Shown: positions 1 through 9,092 of the stretch, piece after piece | Position numbering within the stretch: the stretch's first letter is position 1 | Layout of the letters: each line of letters opens with the position of its first letter | Origin: Chromatiales bacterium | Lineage (GTDB): Bacteria; Pseudomonadota; Gammaproteobacteria; Xanthomonadales; SZUA-36 | DNA: 49,073 nucleotides | NCBI GenBank assembly: GCA_024640025.1 | Contig: JAHEFT010000006.1 | Span: 1 to 49,073, forward strand | Direction of reading: 5' to 3' | The notes under the pieces: model-generated | Seen by the model: the letters and a program-made list of their open reading frames with translations, nothing else | Told to the model about the DNA's origin: nothing | Databases searched by the model: none | Translations under genes and position numbers: made by a program

Positions 1-131
1 GCGACCATGTTTCCCATGGTCAGCATCACGACGGGATTGATCAACAGGAAAAAAACGATGGTGAGTTTGTACCAGTTCGCAGCGTTGCCGAGAAAGTTAT
101 CCAGAAAAGACCGGGCAAAAGTTGTTGGCAT
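1..131 (-). CDS. nhaB: Na+/H+ antiporter NhaB, N-terminal fragment (runs off the window)
   Basis: Reverse strand reads MPTTFARSFLDNFLGNAANWYKLTIVFFLLINPVVMLTMGNMV, matching the NhaB N-terminal pattern (NFLG..P.WYK..I..FL..NP). Confidence 0.8.
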   Translation of the reverse strand, partial: MPTTFARSFLDNFLGNAANWYKLTIVFFLLINPVVMLTMGNMV

Positions 132-276
132 TTGTTTTTCCCTTGAGCAGATCGAACGCAATAGCGGGTAATTCTAATGGGTTCCGGCGCCTTTGCACCA
201 GTCCGGTGAATATTGGCTAACCGGGGTCAATGGTTTTGCGTTAGATGAACAAGTCAGATAGAATATATATCTCTTT

Positions 277-317
277 ATCTTGATTGAAAGATGTATCAAT
301 GGGATCGGGCAGATCCC
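277..317 (+). promoter_or_regulatory. metK leader: overlapping dyads (ATCTT-N6-AAGAT, TTGAT-N10-ATCAA) and a hairpin GGGATC-GGGCA-GATCCC just upstream of the metK SD
   Basis: Inverted repeats read directly: 277-281/288-292, 280-284/295-299, 301-306/312-317. Confidence 0.45.
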
Positions 318-338
318 GGCTTGCGAGGAATGCTAAAA

Positions 339-1502
339 ATGAGCAGTTATTTGTTTACGTCCGAATCGGTTTCCGAAGGGCATCCGGACAAAGTTGCGGA
401 CCAGATTTCAGATGCGGTTCTGGACGCCATACTCAGACAGGATCCGGCAGCACACGTGGCCTGCGAAACCCTGGTCAAGACCGGTGTCGCAATTATTGGC
501 GGTGAAATCACCACCAGTGCGTGGGTGGACCTGGAAGACCTGATCCGCAAAGTAATCGTGGATATTGGTTACGATTCCTCTGAAGTCGGTTTTGACGGAC
601 ACACCTGTGCGGTGATGAACATCATCGGCAAGCAGTCGCCCGACATTAACCAGGGCGTATCCCGTGAACGTCCGGAAGACCAGGGCGCCGGTGATCAGGG
701 CTTGATGTTCGGCTATGCCACAAATGAGACGGACGTCCTGATGCCAGCCCCGATTTACTATGCCCACGAACTGGTCAAGCGGCAGAGTATGATTCGGCGC
801 ACGACTAAAGAGGGGCGTCACCACCTGCGTCCTGATGCGAAAAGCCAGGTGACATTCCGTTATGAAGACGGCGTGCCGGTGGGCATTGACGCCGTGGTGC
901 TCTCCACCCAGCACAATGCCGAGTCCAGCCAGTCTGATCTGCGTGAACTGGTCATGGAGGAAATCATCAAGCCGGTGCTTCCTTCCAGTTGGTTAAACGG
1001 CGCCACCAAGTATCACATTAATCCGACCGGGCGTTTTGAAGTCGGCGGCCCTGTGGGCGATTGCGGATTGACCGGGCGCAAGATCATCGTGGACACCTAC
1101 GGTGGCATGGCCCGGCATGGTGGAGGCGCCTTTTCCGGAAAAGATCCTTCCAAAGTGGACCGTTCTGCAGCCTATGCAGCACGTTACGTGGCGAAGAATA
1201 TTGTCGCAGCCGGCCTGGCCGACCGCCTCGAGATCCAGGTGTCGTATGCCATCGGCGTCGCCGAACCGACATCGGTCACCGTGGATACCTTCGGAACCGA
1301 GCACATTCCGGCGAAGCAGATAGAGCAGATTGTGCGCCAGGAATTCGACCTCAGGCCGTACAGCATTATCAAGATGCTGGACCTGATCCAGCCCATCTAT
1401 CAGCCCTTAGCCGCCTACGGCCACATGGGCCGTGAAGATTTAAACGTTAAGTGGGAGGCCGTTGACCGTGTTGAGCATATCCGCTCCGCGGCCGGACTCT
1501 GA
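339..1502 (+). CDS. metK: S-adenosylmethionine synthetase
   Basis: [32 protein letters not shown]... [39 protein letters not shown] precedes the ATG at 339; the ORF-track start at 291 is an extension. Confidence 0.98.
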   Translation: MSSYLFTSESVSEGHPDKVADQISDAVLDAILRQDPAAHVACETLVKTGVAIIGGEITTSAWVDLEDLIRKVIVDIGYDSSEVGFDGHTCAVMNIIGKQSPDINQGVSRERPEDQGAGDQGLMFGYATNETDVLMPAPIYYAHELVKRQSMIRRTTKEGRHHLRPDAKSQVTFRYEDGVPVGIDAVVLSTQHNAESSQSDLRELVMEEIIKPVLPSSWLNGATKYHINPTGRFEVGGPVGDCGLTGRKIIVDTYGGMARHGGGAFSGKDPSKVDRSAAYAARYVAKNIVAAGLADRLEIQVSYAIGVAEPTSVTVDTFGTEHIPAKQIEQIVRQEFDLRPYSIIKMLDLIQPIYQPLAAYGHMGREDLNVKWEAVDRVEHIRSAAGL

Positions 1503-1530
1503 CCCCCCTTAAAACCAGGAGAAAATTCTA

Positions 1531-2961
1531 GTGAATGCCGTTATCGAAGAAGTGAAAAAGCACGATTATTTTGTCGCCGACATCAGCCAGGCAGGGTTCG
1601 GACGCAAGGAAATCGCCATTGCAGAATCCGAAATGCCCGGCCTGATGGCCTTGCGTCAGGAATATGGCGAAACGAAGCCTCTCAAGGGCACCCGGATTGC
1701 CGGCAGCCTGCACATGACGATCCAGACCGCCATGCTGATTGAGACACTGAATGAGCTGGGCGCTGATGTTCGCTGGGCTTCGTGCAACATATACTCCACC
1801 CAGGACCATGCAGCCGCGGCCATCGCAGCAGGCGGCACGCCCGTATTTGCTTTCAAGGGTGAAAGTCTGGATGAGTATTGGGAATTCACCCACCAGATAT
1901 TCAACTGGGGACCGGGTGACAGGGACGAAGATTTCGCCAACATGATCCTGGACGACGGTGGCGACGCCACATTGTTGCTGCACCTGGGCGCCAGAGCTGA
2001 AAAAGACCTGTCGGTCCTCGATAATCCTTCCAGCGAGGAAGAGGTGTCGCTGTTCAACTCGATCCGCAAGCGGCTCGAAGCGCGGCCCGGCTGGTACAGT
2101 AAAGCGCTTTCGCACATCCAGGGCGTGACCGAGGAAACGACAACCGGCGTAAAGCGCCTGTACCAGATGGCGAGGGACGGCGATCTGCCCTTCCCGGCGA
2201 TCAACGTGAATGACTCGGTCACCAAGTCTAAATTCGACAACCTTTACGGTTGCCGGGAGTCCCTGGTTGACGGCATTAAGCGTGCCACCGATGTGATGGT
2301 GGCCGGCAAGATTGCCCTCGTCGCAGGCTACGGCGACGTTGGAAAGGGCTGTGCACAGTCTCTGAAAGGCCTGGGCGCAACCGTCTGGATTACCGAAATC
2401 GACCCCATTTGCGCCCTGCAGGCTGCAATGGAAGGATTCCGCGTGGTTACCATGGAGCATGCGGCGGACAAGGCGGATATTTTTGTCACGGCGACGGGAA
2501 ATTACCACGTCATCAATCATGACCACATGGCTGCGATGAAGCACCAGGCGATCGTTTGTAACATCGGTCATTTCGACAACGAGATCGACGTCGCCAGCCT
2601 GAAGAAGTACGAGTGGGACAACATCAAGCCCCAGGTCGACCACATCGTTTTCCCGGACGGCAAAAGGATTATTCTGCTGGCCGAAGGTCGCCTGGTGAAC
2701 CTCGGATGCGCCACTGGACACCCAAGCTTCGTGATGTCCAATTCCTTCACCAACCAGGTGCTCGCGCAGATGGAGTTGTGGAATCATGGAGAACGCTACG
2801 AAAACCAGGTCTATGTGCTGCCGAAACACCTGGACGAGAAAGTGGCGAATCTGCACCTCGAGCGTATCGGCGCGAAGTTGACCGAATTGACGGATGTGCA
2901 GGCGAAGTACATTGGTGTCGAAACCCAGGGTCCGTACAAACCGGATCACTATCGCTACTGA
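1531..2961 (+). CDS. ahcY: Adenosylhomocysteinase (S-adenosylhomocysteine hydrolase)
   Basis: GTG start after an AGGAGAA SD; NAD-binding [14 protein letters not shown]-terminal KPDHYRY. Confidence 0.98.
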   Translation: MNAVIEEVKKHDYFVADISQAGFGRKEIAIAESEMPGLMALRQEYGETKPLKGTRIAGSLHMTIQTAMLIETLNELGADVRWASCNIYSTQDHAAAAIAAGGTPVFAFKGESLDEYWEFTHQIFNWGPGDRDEDFANMILDDGGDATLLLHLGARAEKDLSVLDNPSSEEEVSLFNSIRKRLEARPGWYSKALSHIQGVTEETTTGVKRLYQMARDGDLPFPAINVNDSVTKSKFDNLYGCRESLVDGIKRATDVMVAGKIALVAGYGDVGKGCAQSLKGLGATVWITEIDPICALQAAMEGFRVVTMEHAADKADIFVTATGNYHVINHDHMAAMKHQAIVCNIGHFDNEIDVASLKKYEWDNIKPQVDHIVFPDGKRIILLAEGRLVNLGCATGHPSFVMSNSFTNQVLAQMELWNHGERYENQVYVLPKHLDEKVANLHLERIGAKLTELTDVQAKYIGVETQGPYKPDHYRY

Positions 2962-2964
2962 CCC

Positions 2965-3807
2965 TTGGCCACTCCTCGAATTTCGTTCGAGTTCTTTCCG
3001 CCAAGGACGGCGGAACAGAAACTCATCCTGGAGTCAACCTGGCAAAAACTGGCCCCGCTGAACCCGGACTACCTGTCCGTGACATTCGGCGCAGGCGGAT
3101 CGACGCTGGAAGCGACCCGGGATGCCGTCGAAGCGCTCACGGCACAAACGGATGTTCCGGTGGCGCCGCATATTTCCTGCATGGCGCAGAGTGAAGAGAT
3201 GCTGCGCAATATCCTGACCGCCTACCGGGAAAAGGGGGTCAGGCGGCTGGTCGTATTGCGTGGCGACCGGCCGGAAGGGATGAAAGGGCCCGGACCCTTT
3301 CAGTACGCCAACGAACTGGTAAGTTTCATCCGCCGGGAGTTCGGAAGTGATTTCCACATTGAGGTAGCCTGCTATCCGGAGTTCCATCCGGAATCCAACT
3401 CGCCACAAACTGAATTGTACTACTTCAAACAAAAGGTTGAGGCAGGCGCGAACGGGGCCGTAACGCAATATTTCTACAATGCCGACAGCTATTTCAGTTT
3501 TCTGGAAGATTGCCACCGGTCGGGCATCGATATTCCGATCACTCCGGGCATCATGCCGATTACCAATTACCGGCAACTGGCACATTTTTCTGATATCTGC
3601 GGTGCGGAAATTCCCCAGTGGATACGGCGGCGCCTGGAAGGCTATGGCGATGATGGTGCGTCCATCCGCGCGTTTGGACTGGATGTCGTCACTGCACTTT
3701 GCGAGCGCCTACTTGCCGGCGGTGCACCGGGTTTGCACATCTATACGCTTAATCGCGCAAATGCCAGCTTTCTGCTCTGGCAGCGGCTCATGGCGTCCAT
3801 GGGTTAA
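2965..3807 (+). CDS. metF: 5,10-methylenetetrahydrofolate reductase
   Basis: TTG start; ISFEFFPPRTAEQK..., VTFGAGGS, LRGDRPEG; third gene of the metK-ahcY-metF operon. Confidence 0.95.
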   Translation: MATPRISFEFFPPRTAEQKLILESTWQKLAPLNPDYLSVTFGAGGSTLEATRDAVEALTAQTDVPVAPHISCMAQSEEMLRNILTAYREKGVRRLVVLRGDRPEGMKGPGPFQYANELVSFIRREFGSDFHIEVACYPEFHPESNSPQTELYYFKQKVEAGANGAVTQYFYNADSYFSFLEDCHRSGIDIPITPGIMPITNYRQLAHFSDICGAEIPQWIRRRLEGYGDDGASIRAFGLDVVTALCERLLAGGAPGLHIYTLNRANASFLLWQRLMASMG

Positions 3808-3834
3808 AATGGGGGCAGGCAGGGAGTACAGGTG

Positions 3835-4236
3835 ATGAACGAAGCAATCAAAGGCCGGGTTTTGGGAGTGGGGGGTATTTTTTTCCGGTCCAGTGACCCG
3901 GCACGGCTGGGCAGCTGGTACCAGGAGCACCTTGGATTCCAGGTAGAAGAGTGGGGAGACACCCGCGGGACCTCTTTTTCGCCCGCTGATATGCCGCCTG
4001 CCTCATTCACGGTATGGAGTGCGTTTGCTGCCAAGACGGAGTATTTCGGGCCTTCTGGCCAGGGCTACATGATCAACCTGGTGGTAGACAACCTGGACGC
4101 TGCCCTGGAAAACGTTGCTGCGGGAGGCGCCGAGGTGCTGGAGGAGCGGGAAGACCACGACTTCGGACGTTTCGGCTGGTTCGTTGATCCGGACGGCAAC
4201 CGGGTCGAACTCTGGGAACCCCCCGAGGAAGAATGA
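3835..4236 (+). CDS. VOC/glyoxalase-like superfamily protein
   Basis: VGGIFFRSSDPARLGSWYQEHLGF ... FGRFGWFVDPDGNRVELWEPPE is a typical VOC fold signature. A GTG at 3832 is an alternative start. Confidence 0.85.
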   Translation: MNEAIKGRVLGVGGIFFRSSDPARLGSWYQEHLGFQVEEWGDTRGTSFSPADMPPASFTVWSAFAAKTEYFGPSGQGYMINLVVDNLDAALENVAAGGAEVLEEREDHDFGRFGWFVDPDGNRVELWEPPEEE

Positions 4237-4463
4237 CGAACATGGGCCGCGACATTGAATCAAGGCTGCAAGAGCTGGAAAGCCGGCTCGCATTTCAGGA
4301 TGACCTGATTGAAAGCCTGAACGAAACCGTGGTGCGTCTGGACCGCGAACTTGCCCGGCTCGAATTGAGGGTGAAATCACAGGGCGATAAATTGCGCGAC
4401 CTGGGCGAAACCGGCGCAATGCCCGGGTCTTCTCCCGAACATGAAGTGCCTCCTCACTACTGA
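4233..4463 (+). CDS. slyX: SlyX family protein
   Basis: 76-aa coiled coil, ESRLQELESRLAFQDDLIESLNETVVRLDRELARLE; C-terminal PPHY typical of SlyX. Confidence 0.85.
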   Translation: MTNMGRDIESRLQELESRLAFQDDLIESLNETVVRLDRELARLELRVKSQGDKLRDLGETGAMPGSSPEHEVPPHY

Positions 4464-4466
4464 TCG

Positions 4467-5495
4467 TCAATAGGGCAGGCTGAGCGCCGGTTCCTGCAGA
4501 ACTGAAAGTTGTTCGCGCAGGCTCAACACCAGGTCTTCCCAGTAACGGGGGCTGTCAAACCAGGGGAAGGCGGTCGGGAAGGCGGGGTCCTCCCAGCGCC
4601 GGGCCAGCCAGGCTGCGTGGTGCAGCATGCGGAGTGACCTCAGTGCTTCGATCAATTGCAGTTCGCGCGTATCGAAATCACAGAACTGCCGGTATCCCTC
4701 GATAATATCAGACAGTTGAGACTCCATTTCCTGGCCGTCACCGGACAGCAGCATCCATAGATCCTGGATCGCCGGCCCCGACTGGCAGTCATCCATGTCG
4801 ACAAAATAGGGTCCGTCCCGCCACAACAGATTTCCAGGATGACAGTCGCCGTGCAGGCGGATCATCTTCACCTGCCCGGATCGCTCGTAAGCGGCGCGAA
4901 TGCTGATCATCAGGTCTCCAGCGAGGCTCTCAAATGCTGTTTCCATATGCGGCGGAAGCCACTGTCCTTCACGGATTGTGGCTATCGCTTCATCACCGAA
5001 GCGTTCCGGCGTCAGTGCGGGCCTGAATCTGAAAGGCTTCGATTTCCCGACGGCATGGATCCGGCCGATGAAGCGGCCTAGCCACAAACGGGTTTCCCGG
5101 TCTTCGAGCTCCGGCGCGTGGCCTCCCTGGCGCCGGAACAATGCCAGGCGGAAGCCATCAGAATGGAAAAGCGTTTGGCCGTCTATCCGGGTGGGGGCAA
5201 TCAATGGAATCTCGTTGTCTGCCAGTTCCAGCGAAAAAGCGTGCTCTTCCAGGATTTGCTCGTCACTCCACCGGCCCGGGCGGTAAAACTTCGCGATCAC
5301 CGGATCGGATCCCTCGATCCCGACCTGGTACACGCGGTTTTCATAGCTGTTCAATGCGAGCAGCCGTCCGTCAGTCAGGAGACCAGTCGAATCTACCGCA
5401 TGCAGAACGGTGTCCGGATCAAGGCGGTAGTAAGGGGTTGCGTCGATAGGGGTTGCTTCCATGCGGGCATCATAACGGTAATGTGGGTCAAACAT
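4467..5495 (-). CDS. srkA: Stress response serine/threonine protein kinase (SrkA/YihE/RdoA family)
   Basis: NSYENRVYQVGIE..., VIAKFYRPGRWSDEQILEEHAF, RLHGDCHPGNLLW, FVDMDDCQSGPAIQDLWML. Confidence 0.93.
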   Translation of the reverse strand: MFDPHYRYDARMEATPIDATPYYRLDPDTVLHAVDSTGLLTDGRLLALNSYENRVYQVGIEGSDPVIAKFYRPGRWSDEQILEEHAFSLELADNEIPLIAPTRIDGQTLFHSDGFRLALFRRQGGHAPELEDRETRLWLGRFIGRIHAVGKSKPFRFRPALTPERFGDEAIATIREGQWLPPHMETAFESLAGDLMISIRAAYERSGQVKMIRLHGDCHPGNLLWRDGPYFVDMDDCQSGPAIQDLWMLLSGDGQEMESQLSDIIEGYRQFCDFDTRELQLIEALRSLRMLHHAAWLARRWEDPAFPTAFPWFDSPRYWEDLVLSLREQLSVLQEPALSLPY

Positions 5496-5551
5496 GCAGC
5501 GTCATTTGGCGGATTCACGTAGAATGAAGATTCTCACCAGGTACTCTGTCA

Positions 5552-6358
5552 ATGGCTGAAACTACTCGAAATCTCGCCCTGTATTGTGACTTTGAAAACA
5601 TTGCGCTCGGCGTGCGTGACGCCAATTATGCGCGGTTCGAAATCGGGGAAATACTGGAACGTCTCCTGGTCAAGGGCAATATCGTGGTTAAGAAGGCCTA
5701 TTGTGATTGGGACCGCTACAAGGGTTTCAAGGCGGCCATGCACGAGGCTTCATTCGAACTGATTGAGATTCCCCATGTGCGGCAGTCGGGCAAAAACTCT
5801 GCGGACATCCGCATGGTCGTTGATGCGCTGGACCTTTGCTATACAAAGTCTCACGTTGACACCTTCGTCATCATATCCGGCGACTCCGATTTTTCACCCC
5901 TGGTCTCCAAGCTCAGGGAGAACAATAAGCTGGTGATCGGAGTGGGAGTGAAAAATTCGACCTCAGACCTGCTGATTGCCAATTGCGACGAGTTCATTTA
6001 CTACGATGACCTGATCCGGAATGCGAAACGGCGCAAACCGGCAAAGAAAAAATCAGCCGCCCGCAAAGAAGGCGAGACAAGCACCCCGCAGAAAAAACAG
6101 CAGGATGATCGAGCCGAGAAAGGTTTCGAGGATGTCCTCGAAACTATAGACGGCCTGTTTTCGGAACGCTCTGATGAAGACAAGATCTGGGGTTCGATGG
6201 TCAAGCAGACGCTCAAACGCCGCAAGCCTGGCTTCAGCGAGAGTTATCACGGCTTCCGCTCCTTCGGGAAAATGCTGGAGCAGATGGAGACCCTGGGTAT
6301 GATCACGCTGGAGCATGACAAAAAATCTGGCAGTTACATTATCACCGGCGTGAGTTAA
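5552..6358 (+). CDS. NYN-domain (LabA/DUF88-like) putative RNase with C-terminal OST-HTH/LOTUS-like domain
   Basis: LALYCDFENIALGVRD... SADIRMVVDALDL... TFVIISGDSDFSPLVSKLRENNKLVIGVG (NYN acidic motifs), then a KR-rich linker and a winged-helix-like C-terminus. Confidence 0.85.
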   Translation: MAETTRNLALYCDFENIALGVRDANYARFEIGEILERLLVKGNIVVKKAYCDWDRYKGFKAAMHEASFELIEIPHVRQSGKNSADIRMVVDALDLCYTKSHVDTFVIISGDSDFSPLVSKLRENNKLVIGVGVKNSTSDLLIANCDEFIYYDDLIRNAKRRKPAKKKSAARKEGETSTPQKKQQDDRAEKGFEDVLETIDGLFSERSDEDKIWGSMVKQTLKRRKPGFSESYHGFRSFGKMLEQMETLGMITLEHDKKSGSYIITGVS

Positions 6359-6450
6359 GGAATCACGCCCGGGGGCCTGGGCATTGCTCCCCCGTGAATC
6401 CAGAGCCCCGCCCCGGCACTGGTGATTGAATTCCAGCGGCCCAACAGAAA

Positions 6451-6470
6451 AACCCGGCAAAAGCCGGGTT
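6451..6470 (-). terminator. Rho-independent terminator oriented to the minus strand (AACCCGGC-tttt-GCCGGGTT then TTTCTG)
   Basis: 8-bp GC-rich stem with 4-nt loop; the T run is on the minus-strand 3' side, downstream of the small minus-strand ORF. Confidence 0.6.
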
Positions 6471-6533
6471 CAAATATTACGTTCATTGCCCTGATTCTGT
6501 GCAAAACTCCTGCACAGCGGACAGTCTTCGTGA

Positions 6534-6737
6534 TCAGCGCATGGTACCCCCTAGGCGCATGATCGTTTCTGCTCGTCCCCCAAGCATTCTGGCTTTCAGA
6601 CTGATATGTGGACGGGTTACAGACCGTTGGAGTAGGTCTGCGCCTGCTGACATTTGGTCAGTTAGCAGGTGGCGAGTATTCTTTTGCTCTTGTTGCCTTC
6701 CCAGATAGTGTAATAGTTTTTTAAGCGTGTCTTCCAT
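6534..6737 (-). CDS. Small hypothetical protein (67 aa from internal ATG, MEDTLKKLLHYLGRQQEQ...)
   Basis: AAGGAG SD 8 nt upstream of the internal ATG at 6737; minus-strand terminator downstream at 6451-6470; no recognised family. Confidence 0.4.
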   Translation of the reverse strand: MEDTLKKLLHYLGRQQEQKNTRHLLTDQMSAGADLLQRSVTRPHISLKARMLGGRAETIMRLGGTMR

Positions 6738-6971
6738 GACAACAACTCCTTGCATTTCTGGCAGTGAACCCTCTGTGTATGAAGGGGGGAGAGCCGGAGC
6801 CCTGATTGGGCAAAGAGGGGCAGGGCCCCGGTTACTCCCGCTAACTGCTACCAGTCAGTTAGTTACTTCAACCATGTATATACAAGAATCGGGCCAAATT
6901 CAGATAAACAGATAAAACTCATTGAAATCATAGTCATACTAAATTTTATGCCGAGGGTGAGAAGATTCAGG

Positions 6972-7015
6972 AAATGACTTGTTGTCATTTTACGTCAGGA
7001 TTACTGACGTTTTTT
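6972..7015 (+). terminator. Tandem hairpins AAATGAC-ttgtt-GTCATTT and ACGTCAG-gatta-CTGACGT followed by a T run
   Basis: Two adjacent perfect 7-bp stems, each with a 5-nt loop, then TTTTT on the plus strand. Confidence 0.45.
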
Positions 7016-7147
7016 GTCACCTGTTCGGAGTCTCGCTTCCCTGCTCCCGGCTGTGCCGGAAGGCGGCTTCGCCGAAACCGCACTTGCTCCATTGCTTGCG
7101 CTGCGTTCGTCTTACCCCATCGGGGTCTGTGGGTCGCCTACGGTACC

Positions 7148-8068
7148 TTAACGGATGGGCTCCAGCCAGGACCACTTGTCCTCAGTCTGGCCGTTGAAAA
7201 GGCCGAAGAACTCGTCCTGCAGCTTTCGCGTGACAGGGCCGCAGCCGCCATTTCCGATCGTCATGTGGTCGACCTGGCGCACCGGAGTTACTTCAGCGGC
7301 CGTTCCGGTCATGAAAATTTCGTCTGCTGCGTAAAGCTGTTCACGGGAAATTGACGTCTCGCGTGTCTGTATACCGATTTCCGCCGCCAGCGTAATGACC
7401 GTGTCGCGGGTGATGCCGCTGAGAATAGAAGAGGATGCCGGCGGGGTGAGCAGCGAGCCCTTTTGCACCAGGAAAATGTTTTCGCCGGCGCCCTCGCTGA
7501 GCAGGCCGTCGGAACCAAGGCCGATACCTTCTTCAAAACCCCGGTCGCGGGCTTCCAGGCCGATCAACTGGCTGGAAAGATAATTGCCGCCTGCCTTCAC
7601 GCCGGGTGGCATCGTATTGGGTGCAAGCCTATTCCAGGAGGTGATGCAGGCTTTTATACCGTTTTTCAGGCCTTCCTCACCCAGGTAGGCGCCCCAGGGG
7701 CTCACCATGATGGCCACGTCGACGATGTTCATATCTTTGGGCATGACGCCAAGGCCACAGTTGCCGCGGGCAACCAGCGGCCGGATGTAGGCGCTGGCCA
7801 GGCCGCTATCGACCACGGTGTCGCAGCAGGCGCGATGAAGTTCCTCGACGCTGTAGTGCATCGGGATTCTGTACACCGCTGCTGAGTATTTCAGCCGGCG
7901 CAGGTGGTCCATTCCCCGGAACACGGCCGTCCCGCCGGGCGTATCGTAAGCCCGTATTCCTTCGAAGACCGAGGATCCATAGTGCAGCGCATGGCTGGCC
8001 ACATGGACCATGCAGTCTGCAGATTCACGCAGTTCGCCGTTGAACCAGATTCGTCCTTTGTTGCTCAT
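7148..8068 (-). CDS. ilvE: Branched-chain amino acid aminotransferase
   Basis: MSNKGRIWFNGELRESADCMVHVASHALHYGSSVFEGIRAY..., GVKAGGNYLSSQL, EGAGENIFLV, class IV PLP signature. Confidence 0.95.
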   Translation of the reverse strand: MSNKGRIWFNGELRESADCMVHVASHALHYGSSVFEGIRAYDTPGGTAVFRGMDHLRRLKYSAAVYRIPMHYSVEELHRACCDTVVDSGLASAYIRPLVARGNCGLGVMPKDMNIVDVAIMVSPWGAYLGEEGLKNGIKACITSWNRLAPNTMPPGVKAGGNYLSSQLIGLEARDRGFEEGIGLGSDGLLSEGAGENIFLVQKGSLLTPPASSSILSGITRDTVITLAAEIGIQTRETSISREQLYAADEIFMTGTAAEVTPVRQVDHMTIGNGGCGPVTRKLQDEFFGLFNGQTEDKWSWLEPIR

Positions 8069-8177
8069 TGCCGTTACCTGTGTTTGATTTATTCTGGATG
8101 TGCAGAAGGTAATATTAAAGAAGATTAGGCTGCGCTGATACAATGAATGCAACAAAACTGGAACTCGGGCTTCATTC

Positions 8178-9092
8178 TTGAACCGGCAGGTCAGTCACCA
8201 TCATCACAATGCGCCACCGGATTACAACCGGGCGTTTGCCGCGGGTGTCATTCTCAACGTGGGGTTCGTCGTCATCGAAGCCATTTTTGGCGTGATGTCA
8301 GACTCGTTGGCCCTGTTGACAGACGCCGGACACAACCTGAGTGACGTGATGGGTCTGTTGCTGGCGTGGGGCGCCGCGGCCCTGGCAAAAAAGCGGCCAT
8401 CGCCCCGCCGTACCTATGGATATTCGAGTGCAACCATCATTGCTTCGGTTTTCAGCGGCTTGCTGTTGATGGGAGCGGTGGGTGCAATCGGCTGGGAAGC
8501 GGTCGGCCGCCTGGTGGACCCGCCACAGCCGGCCGGTAAGACCATCATGATCGTGGCCGCCATCGGCGTATTGATCAACACCGCCACGGCTTTATTTTTC
8601 CTTTCCGGCAAAGACCACGACCTGAATATCCGGGGTGCTTTTCTGCACATGGCGGCGGATGCCGCGGTCTCATTGGGCGTGGTCATTTCGGGAGCATTCA
8701 TCCTGTTCCTGGGCTACAACTGGATGGACCCCGTGATCAGCCTGGTGATCGCAGCCGTGATTTTTCTTTCAACCTGGGGACTGCTGAGGGACTCGCTAAA
8801 CCTGGCGGTTGACGCCGTGCCGAGAAATGTCGATCCGGAGGCTGTCCGGGAATACCTGTCCGGATTACCCGGCGTTCATGCCTTGCATGACTTGCACATC
8901 TGGCCGATGAGCACCACGGATACGGCGCTGACAGCGCACCTCGTGATGGATTTATTTCCCGAAAGCGATACGTTTCTGAACGAAGTTGCAAAAATCCTGG
9001 AGAGTCGCTTTTCGATCAAGCACCCGACCATCCAGATGGAACGCTTCGACAGTGACGTCGTTTGCCACCAGTCGCTGCACTGTGCTGATTGA
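8178..9092 (+). CDS. Cation diffusion facilitator (ZitB/CzcD-like) metal efflux transporter
   Basis: His-rich N-terminus (SHHHH), MSDSLALLTDAGHNLSDVMGLLLAW, cytoplasmic HDLHIWPMST. TTG start likely. Confidence 0.93.
   Translation: MNRQVSHHHHNAPPDYNRAFAAGVILNVGFVVIEAIFGVMSDSLALLTDAGHNLSDVMGLLLAWGAAALAKKRPSPRRTYGYSSATIIASVFSGLLLMGAVGAIGWEAVGRLVDPPQPAGKTIMIVAAIGVLINTATALFFLSGKDHDLNIRGAFLHMAADAAVSLGVVISGAFILFLGYNWMDPVISLVIAAVIFLSTWGLLRDSLNLAVDAVPRNVDPEAVREYLSGLPGVHALHDLHIWPMSTTDTALTAHLVMDLFPESDTFLNEVAKILESRFSIKHPTIQMERFDSDVVCHQSLHCAD

Noticed and set aside
408-914. 168-aa ORF antisense to metK
   Set aside because: Shadow ORF over conserved metK coding sequence.
1503-1530. Possible SAH riboswitch upstream of ahcY
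   Set aside because: The metK-ahcY gap is only 28 bp and holds just an SD; no room for the aptamer.
1528-2949. 473-aa ORF antisense to ahcY
   Set aside because: Mirror ORF caused by high-GC codon bias opposite an unmistakable ahcY; no family signature.
6974-7354. 126-aa ORF across the NYN-ilvE gap into the ilvE 3' end
   Set aside because: Overlaps ilvE coding antisense and begins inside the hairpin pair; no recognisable domain.
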